Part shown: piece by piece, positions 58,382 through 64,000 of the stretch
Numbering within the stretch: the first letter of the stretch is position 1
Layout of the letters: every line of letters begins with the position of its first letter
DNA from: Climacium dendroides
Taxonomy: Eukaryota; Streptophyta; Bryopsida; Hypnales; Climaciaceae
Assembly: GCA_950106755.1 (NCBI GenBank)
Contig: OX467092.1
Coordinates: 9,114,001 to 9,178,000, forward strand
Length of the DNA: 64,000 bases
Reading direction: 5' to 3'
Notes under the pieces: generated by a model
The model's input: the letters and a program-made list of their open reading frames with translations, nothing else
Databases searched by the model: none
Told to the model about the DNA's origin: nothing
Program-made: the position numbers and the translations under genes

Positions 58382-60313
58382 ATGTGGAAAGTGCTAAATA
58401 TTAGAGGTCGATCTTTATTTCAATGAAATAGTTCTCATTAGGTGAAGGTATAACTGCAGGAACCAAGGAGTATAATAGATGCTAGGGGTTTTGGAAGTCC
58501 TGTGGATATGCCATTGTTGGCAACAAGAGCAAGGCCTGATGGAGAGAGTGTGGGCTAAAAAATTGTTAGAGCATGTCGTGCAAGACTATTCCAAGGTAGT
58601 GTGTTTGGAAGGCATACCGTTGAAGTACATGGAGGTGTAAACACTGTAGAGCTCATCACTGAAGAAGGAACTATTGTTGGAACAGGAATAATCGATGAAA
58701 GTCTCAAATGTAGAATGGAATTGCATCATGTGAAGCTCTGGCCCCATGAGGTTGTTGTACGTGTACTTCATGTTATAGATGGCTCTATACGGACTGGAGA
58801 ATTAGTAGGGGAGCGTCTTGGTCAGTGTGTAGGGTTGGTGATTCGTTGGAAAAAATCAAGAATTCGAACTGTAAGTGGTGGAATGCCAAGTGCTTCAGAA
58901 TCAGAAGGAAGGCAAAATGGTAATGTTTCTCCCGTATCACCCCCGGAGTTTGAATTTCACGAGAGCAATAGTAATCCAAGTTCTCCCGAAATGTCATAGA
59001 GTGCACCTAAGAATATGAGCACCCCTTAACAAAGATTTCCAACAAGTGAACAAGGAACTAGTAGCGGACCTTTTCAACAAGTAATGGATGGATTACCAGA
59101 AGCTGGAGCTACCCGAAGTTATTCAATGGTAAATCGAAGGAGACGAGAAAGAGGCCCACGTGAAAGAGGACAATCAATGAGTCAGAAGGTGACATTGCAA
59201 AGTGTAGTAGCGGCACAAAACGAAGGTGCATGCAAAAGGAATTGCCTCAAGGGAATAGATGAGAAATACATATTGAATTAGAGGTATATGGCATGGGGGC
59301 AGAAGTATGATCTTCGATCAATCTGGATACTGCAGATGTTGAGTGCTTTCTTCAAAAGAACAGAAGGAGGGAAGAAGCACAAGTATGAGACAAAATTAGA
59401 TGGCTTTGACGTTTGCAATGCGTGCTATGCAAAGGCGCTTGGTTATTTGCAACGGCGGTTCAAGCAATTGAAGCAATCACAACAAATCTATGGAAAAGTG
59501 GCAGCGGTACATGGGAATACATGTCACTTGAGAGAAGGAGCAAAATAGTCTGCAGCACGTGCAAGTTTTGAAGAATTTGTGAAAGAACTTGGATGCACGC
59601 AACCACACAGACAAATATGAAGGGAAATAGATAACAACGTAGTACCATTAATACTATTACCTATGAACACAACAAAAGTGGATGTGTTTAACTACGTAAA
59701 TGAAGAAGTAAAAAAAAAAGTTGGTGGATGGAGAGCCATTGACCTTCAGTTCATTCCATCGGTTGTGGCGCGAGGAATTTCCACACGTACAAATTCCACC
59801 GTTTTTCCGATTTTTAAAATGTTACCATTGTTGGGAATATAAGTGTGGAATGGAATCTACAACAAATGCAGCAGCTCGTGTGGAGATAAAGAAGTTGTAC
59901 ATAATACATATCCAACATCAAATGGAAGAGAGGCGTGATTACTGGTTGTTCAAGAGATCAACAATGATAACACCAGACTTGTACATGTGTTTAATAGTGG
60001 ACGGCATGGACCAGAATACGACTATGGTTCTAAAGATGAAGCAATCCGTGAAGAACATAGAATCTCAGTTTGAAAAAACTCATCTTAGTGGAGTCCTAGT
60101 GCATGGAATTGGATTGTATGCAGATGTCTGGGTTGATGCACACCACAAGCATGATAGCAATCAAGTGATCACTACCATAATGCATGTATTGTTTGATGTG
60201 CGAAGACGGAAGGGGAAGCTACCACCAACTTTACGAATTCAAGTGGACAATACTACTCGTGAGAATAAGAACATATACATGTTTGCATTATATGCCAACG
60301 TCGCTAGTACGTG
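58382..60313 (+). pseudogene. DUF7869-like gene, broken and truncated
   Basis: A coherent frame can be followed from about 58382 through stops at 58424, 58439, 58451, 58556, 58997, 59027, 59279, 59546 and 59618. It then shifts by one in a run of ten A (59710-59719) and continues to 60313. Regions are a beta-rich N-terminal part (RHTVEVHGGVNTVELITEEG), a Ser/Arg-rich linker, then KLDGFDVCNACYAKALGYLQRRF. The characteristic core follows: LIVDGMDQNTTMVLK, then GVLVHGIGLYADVWVDAHHK, then RIQVDNTTRENKNIYMFALYA. I know this core from abundant eukaryotic proteins called DUF7869 (name from memory); conserved Asp and Asn positions suggest a nuclease/transposase-like fold, unproven. The frame ends abruptly where a minisatellite begins, so the C-terminus is missing. 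Confidence 0.75.
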
Positions 60314-60560
60314 AGCGGTGAGTGGTGAGCGGTGAGCAGCAAGTTGTGAGCGGGGAGCATTGATTTAGGATGAAAAAAGATAAAGTTGCATGAAAATGGA
60401 TGAAAGTGGATGGAAAATGGATGAAAGTAGATGAAAATAGATGAAAAAATAGATAAAAGTGGATGGAAAAAGTGGATGAAAGGAGATGGAAAAAATGGAT
60501 GAAGGTGGATGCAAAAATAGAAGACAATGGATGAAAAGAGCAGATGAAAAAGGTAAAAAT
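60303..60560. repeat. minisatellite of GTGAGCGG then GATGAAAGTGGATGGAAAA units
   Basis: A short run of gtgagcggtgagtg words is followed by degenerate 12-20-bp units built on gatgaaagtggatg. It begins precisely where the DUF7869-like gene is cut off. Confidence 0.88.
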
Positions 60561-61012
60561 TAGAATACATACCATTCAAAATTTTAACTTCACTACTACA
60601 GTGCCTATGACCGTGGAAGTAAATTGTCTTAAAACCAAAGAAGTTTAGAGTTGAATTGAATTGTTTTTGTGCCATATAATAAATCTCAAATAGACCTATT
60701 ACCGTGGACATTTTTAGAATTGATGATTGTATAGACTTTGTTTCAAGTAGAAATGAGAGAATTTGAACCCTAAACTAAAAAATTAAAATTAAAACACAAT
60801 GGTTAGAAGAAAATGAAGGTACAAACACATGATATCAATGATGGAATATAATAAACCATAATGCAAAATATAGGTAGAAGGAAAACAACAAAAATTACAT
60901 AGTAATCTCAATGCTGAAAGTGAAATGGAAGTAGTGGCCCTTTTAGTCTCACTACATATACATTGATGAGTACAAAAGGTACAAAAGTTGATACTGTTTT
61001 GCAATAAAAAAT
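60561..61012. other. short spacer
   Basis: Nothing recognised; no gene support on either strand. Confidence 0.5.
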
Positions 61013-64000
61013 CTAACTTAGAGCTAAATGATTTAATATCCCACTAAGAAGGATCTTCTTGACTTCATTGAAACTGAAACTTGGGGCATGAATGAAGGAA
61101 TCTATTGCTGACTCAAGGTTGCAAATGATCGTAAAAACAAAATAGAGATGCTTACAATTTGCCCATTGTCCTTACTTGCCTAATGACTTTGTAGCCATTT
61201 CTTTGAAGTATGGACATGAACACTCTGGAAATGATGAAATAGTAAGCATATATTGCTCAATTTTAGGCTCCAATCCAGAGTCAAGGCAAACAATGCAGCC
61301 AAATCCAGGGTGAGGAACCATTGTTATCCGACGAATGGATGCCTTCAGTGTAATTGCAGATGCGCAATTGTTCGCGTGTTTTACTGTTGGTGCCTTCGGG
61401 TTCCGACGAATGGTTTTCCCTGACCGAATTTTTGGATGCTCATTTGGTATACTTGGAATAGGATAAGCAGAGACCAAATCTAAACCTGCTTCTCCGCCAA
61501 ACAATCTTTGGGGTGAAATAACTTAACGTTGTGGAAGTTGGAAGCCAGCAGTTTCAAATGCCAAAATCTCTTGCTTTGACAAATTGGTGTCCATTTTGAC
61601 AGGCCATATGGCAAGGACATTAGGTCTTGATAGCACCCACTTCCGACTTGTCCCCTTCACACAACGTTCATTGTCATCATTGCAAAAGAAAAATTGCATT
61701 TGCTCATTTCGATTTTTTTTGTAATTGGTCATCATTCCTGTATACGTTGGTGCTGCTGTGGCAATGTTGCTTTGGACAATCCTTGCTGTACATTTCTTCT
61801 TTGAAATAGCTTGGAGGGCAAAGCAAGCTTTTGCTGAGGATTTCGGAAGCCTTGCAATGTGCCATTGAAGCTCATCACAGTTGCTCTCTTGAATTGCTGA
61901 CACATGAGGAACTCTATAAATAGAACCTTCTTTTAAATTGTCCTCAGTTGTCATCAGATCCTCCATCTCTATATCTGTAATTGGAATAACATCTTCAATA
62001 ATAGGATTCAAATTTTGAATGTTTGTGGAGGCTCTCTTCGACCTCATTTGAATGCATGGATGAGAAAAATTCACTTTGTCTGGGCGGTGTGAATCATATT
62101 CACAGCCCAATGGCATATCTGACTTGCGTTTTTGTGATCCAAATACTTCTTCACCTTCAAGATGAGGCTCCCTATTGAGAAACTCCTTCACTTCTGGAAT
62201 GTTGGATATAGCTTCAGTGAGCACTTTTGGATTCCCTGATCGTTGCGCTGATCGTTGGGCAACTCGGAGTAACAGTTCTTCCTTTCTGGGTCCTGTCCCA
62301 GCTTGATTGCCTTTAAGATATTGATAATACTTGACCATTTGCATGAAGGCTCTTACATAGTCATCAATAGTGACAATGTATAAATCGTTTCCTTGATTTC
62401 CAGATTGTTGAAGCCACTTGTTATGGACAGTTCCGGCTAAATTGCAAGAAGACATTTCTGCAAGCTCAAATTTACTTAGATTCTGAAATGACAATGAAAG
62501 CAAAAATGAAAACTTTGTTACGAAAAAATATAAATGTATTGTAAGTATTACATTATTACTATTAATGTTCATAGTATAACTAATAATCAAAGTAAGAAAG
62601 AAATTATAATATGAATAAAAAAAAGACAATAAACTTTCTATCATCAATGACAAAGAAAACAAACCTCTTCTTTAGTTCATGTCGGTTTTTTATCAAAAAA
62701 CTAGGAGAGGAGGTTAAGCCGTGTCATTGTCATTGAAGTGGTAAGACATGCTAAATTATGTCTACTTTTAGTGTTACAAAAATAAAATGATTGAAGATTC
62801 AAATCTCATTATCGTCATTGACAAGGATTCTTGGTCTCTAATTTAATACAAAATGTTTGATAAATAATGCAATAAATAATAATTCATATTATTTTTGATG
62901 ATCTATTTATAGTACTTATAAGAGCTGTAGTGAAATCATGGATACAATATATACATTGCCTAAATGATTAATAATGGTTATAAAACTAAATTTTGAATTT
63001 TTTGCTATAAATAGATTTAAACAAATAGATATTTGAAATATAATTGATGAAAAATAGATACTTACAAGTTGTTCAAATCCTCCCCATTGGTGGTAACGGA
63101 AATGCCAAAAAGATAGCCAAAGTTCCAATCGATGAAGTCCTTCTGTCGTAGCACCAGATGACAACCACCAAGCTTTGATGGCAAGATATCGAGTTTCAGA
63201 TTCTTCAAAGGAAATAGCATTCTTGTATTGTTTGCATAGCAAACGATGTTGATCTTGTAAGTCTGATCGAATATCAACTTTTGTATGCTTTTCCATTGAT
63301 TGAATCCAATGGAAAAGGCAAGTCCTTTCTTGATTTTCCATTGGAACATGAATGTCGCCTGACCCATAAATTGTCCTCACAGCATTCCAATTTGTTTGGG
63401 CACTATCAGCCATAAATCCCTTGAATTTAGGGTGAGATACCTCGTGTCTTGCAAGAACTGAATTCAAAATTTTCCAAAATACAATTTGAGCAGCGCAGTC
63501 TTCAGATTGCATATCACAAACAGCAATAGTCATAATGCGACAATACATGGAGTTGTAGACATGACATGCCATGGTAGTCTAACCCTTAACATGTTTAACA
63601 TGATCAAACATTAACCAAGCATCCTGAAGGTCACCGCCAAGTTGCATTCGCTTGACCAAGTCTAGTCCACTACCGGGTCCAACTTCCGACATTTTGAAGA
63701 TAAAAAATTTATCCATATCTGATCCTTGCCCTGGAAATCTATTCTCCTGAACAAATGCCCAAGTGCTTGTCTCCTTCAATTTTGTAATGCTATCTATAAC
63801 TCCAAACCTCCTTAGGTATTTGAATGAAGTTACCTCATTTCGAATATTTGGGGAGCTGAAGTATTTGCACTTGTCAAGAGCTGGAAGAAGCTCATCAATG
63901 TTGAGGGTCTTCACTGGAACTCCATCCGGACGTAGCAATAGTTCTCCCACAAGCTCTTTCGTAGCCTCCAACACAATAGAAGAGTTTGTTGCAACTGATG
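61013..64000 (-). pseudogene. MULE-like transposase with SWIM zinc finger, 5' end outside the window
   Basis: The minus strand from the window edge encodes LRRFGVIDSITKL, FDHVK and TMACHVYNSMYCRIMTIAVC, then GFMADSAQTNWNAVR and ERTCLFHWIQS. This order is typical of a MULE transposase core, with catalytic Asp residues probably in FDHVK and MADSA. An intron (63065-62483, GTAAGT..CAG) joins GGFEQL to NLSKFELAEMSS in frame. Downstream are a Ser/Arg linker, a CNDDNERCVKGTSRKWVLSR stretch and a SWIM-type zinc ligand set CSCPYF..NCKH. Stops at 63579 (TAG), 61523 (TAA) and 61172 (TAA) interrupt an otherwise constant frame that ends at 61013. It acts in the nucleus to cut and paste DNA in functional relatives, or as a domesticated regulator; this copy looks dead. 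No inverted repeats seen within the window. Confidence 0.78.

Overview
The window looks like nuclear DNA from a land plant, probably a non-seed lineage (that last step is inference). It is AT-rich and has spliceosomal introns, Ty1/copia LTR retrotransposons, CACTA-type elements with 3-bp target duplications, a MULE-like transposase and one complete plastid-targeted gene. No rRNA, tRNA or CRISPR array was recognised. Only one gene reads as intact, the five-exon minus-strand gene at 1142-4783. It encodes a 328-residue predicted chloroplast membrane protein with a transit peptide, a coiled coil and a conserved-looking hydrophobic C-terminal domain.

Layout. 1-0.2 kb: possible last exon of a minus-strand gene. 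1.1-4.8 kb: plastid protein gene. 4.8-7.2 kb: intergenic. 7.16-10.89 kb: young, internally deleted copia element with 200-bp LTRs and a GCGGA target duplication. 11.3-16.2 kb: older degraded copia element. 16.3-42.8 kb: a large compound repeat domain dense in the motif CCAATTGG/CCRATTGG. It contains a giant inverted duplication (arms 17879-23983 and 38409-42833), each arm carrying the same broken coiled-coil/Gag-like gene. A diverged relative of that gene lies at about 25.3-30.0 kb. An intron-containing DDE integrase pseudogene of the eukaryotic IS3-like type lies at 36.2-37.8 kb. The integrase block and the coiled-coil blocks end in the same kind of 3' module, which is my best candidate for an undescribed multi-gene mobile system. 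Five or more smaller elements are nested in it. For four of them the target duplication is visible, and for two the opposite arm supplies the empty site.

43.3-48.0 kb: a minus-strand reading frame of about 1550 codons for an unrecognised protein, broken by ten stops but only one apparent frame change. 48-51.4 kb: featureless AT-rich DNA. 51.4-55.8 kb: unrecognised GC-richer blocks, a foldback element, and a very homogeneous 11-bp satellite of about 1 kb that changes into 11- and 12-bp variants. 58.4-60.3 kb: broken gene resembling the DUF7869 family (family name from memory). 61.0-64.0 kb: MULE-like transposase/SWIM gene running off the right edge.

A theme across the degraded genes is decay dominated by stop codons rather than frameshifts. 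Where the two arms can be compared, two stops in one arm (TAG, TGA) face CAA and CGA in the other, which points to C-to-T change at Gln/Arg codons. Cytosine-methylation decay is the simplest explanation. Transcript evidence would be needed to exclude RNA-level repair.
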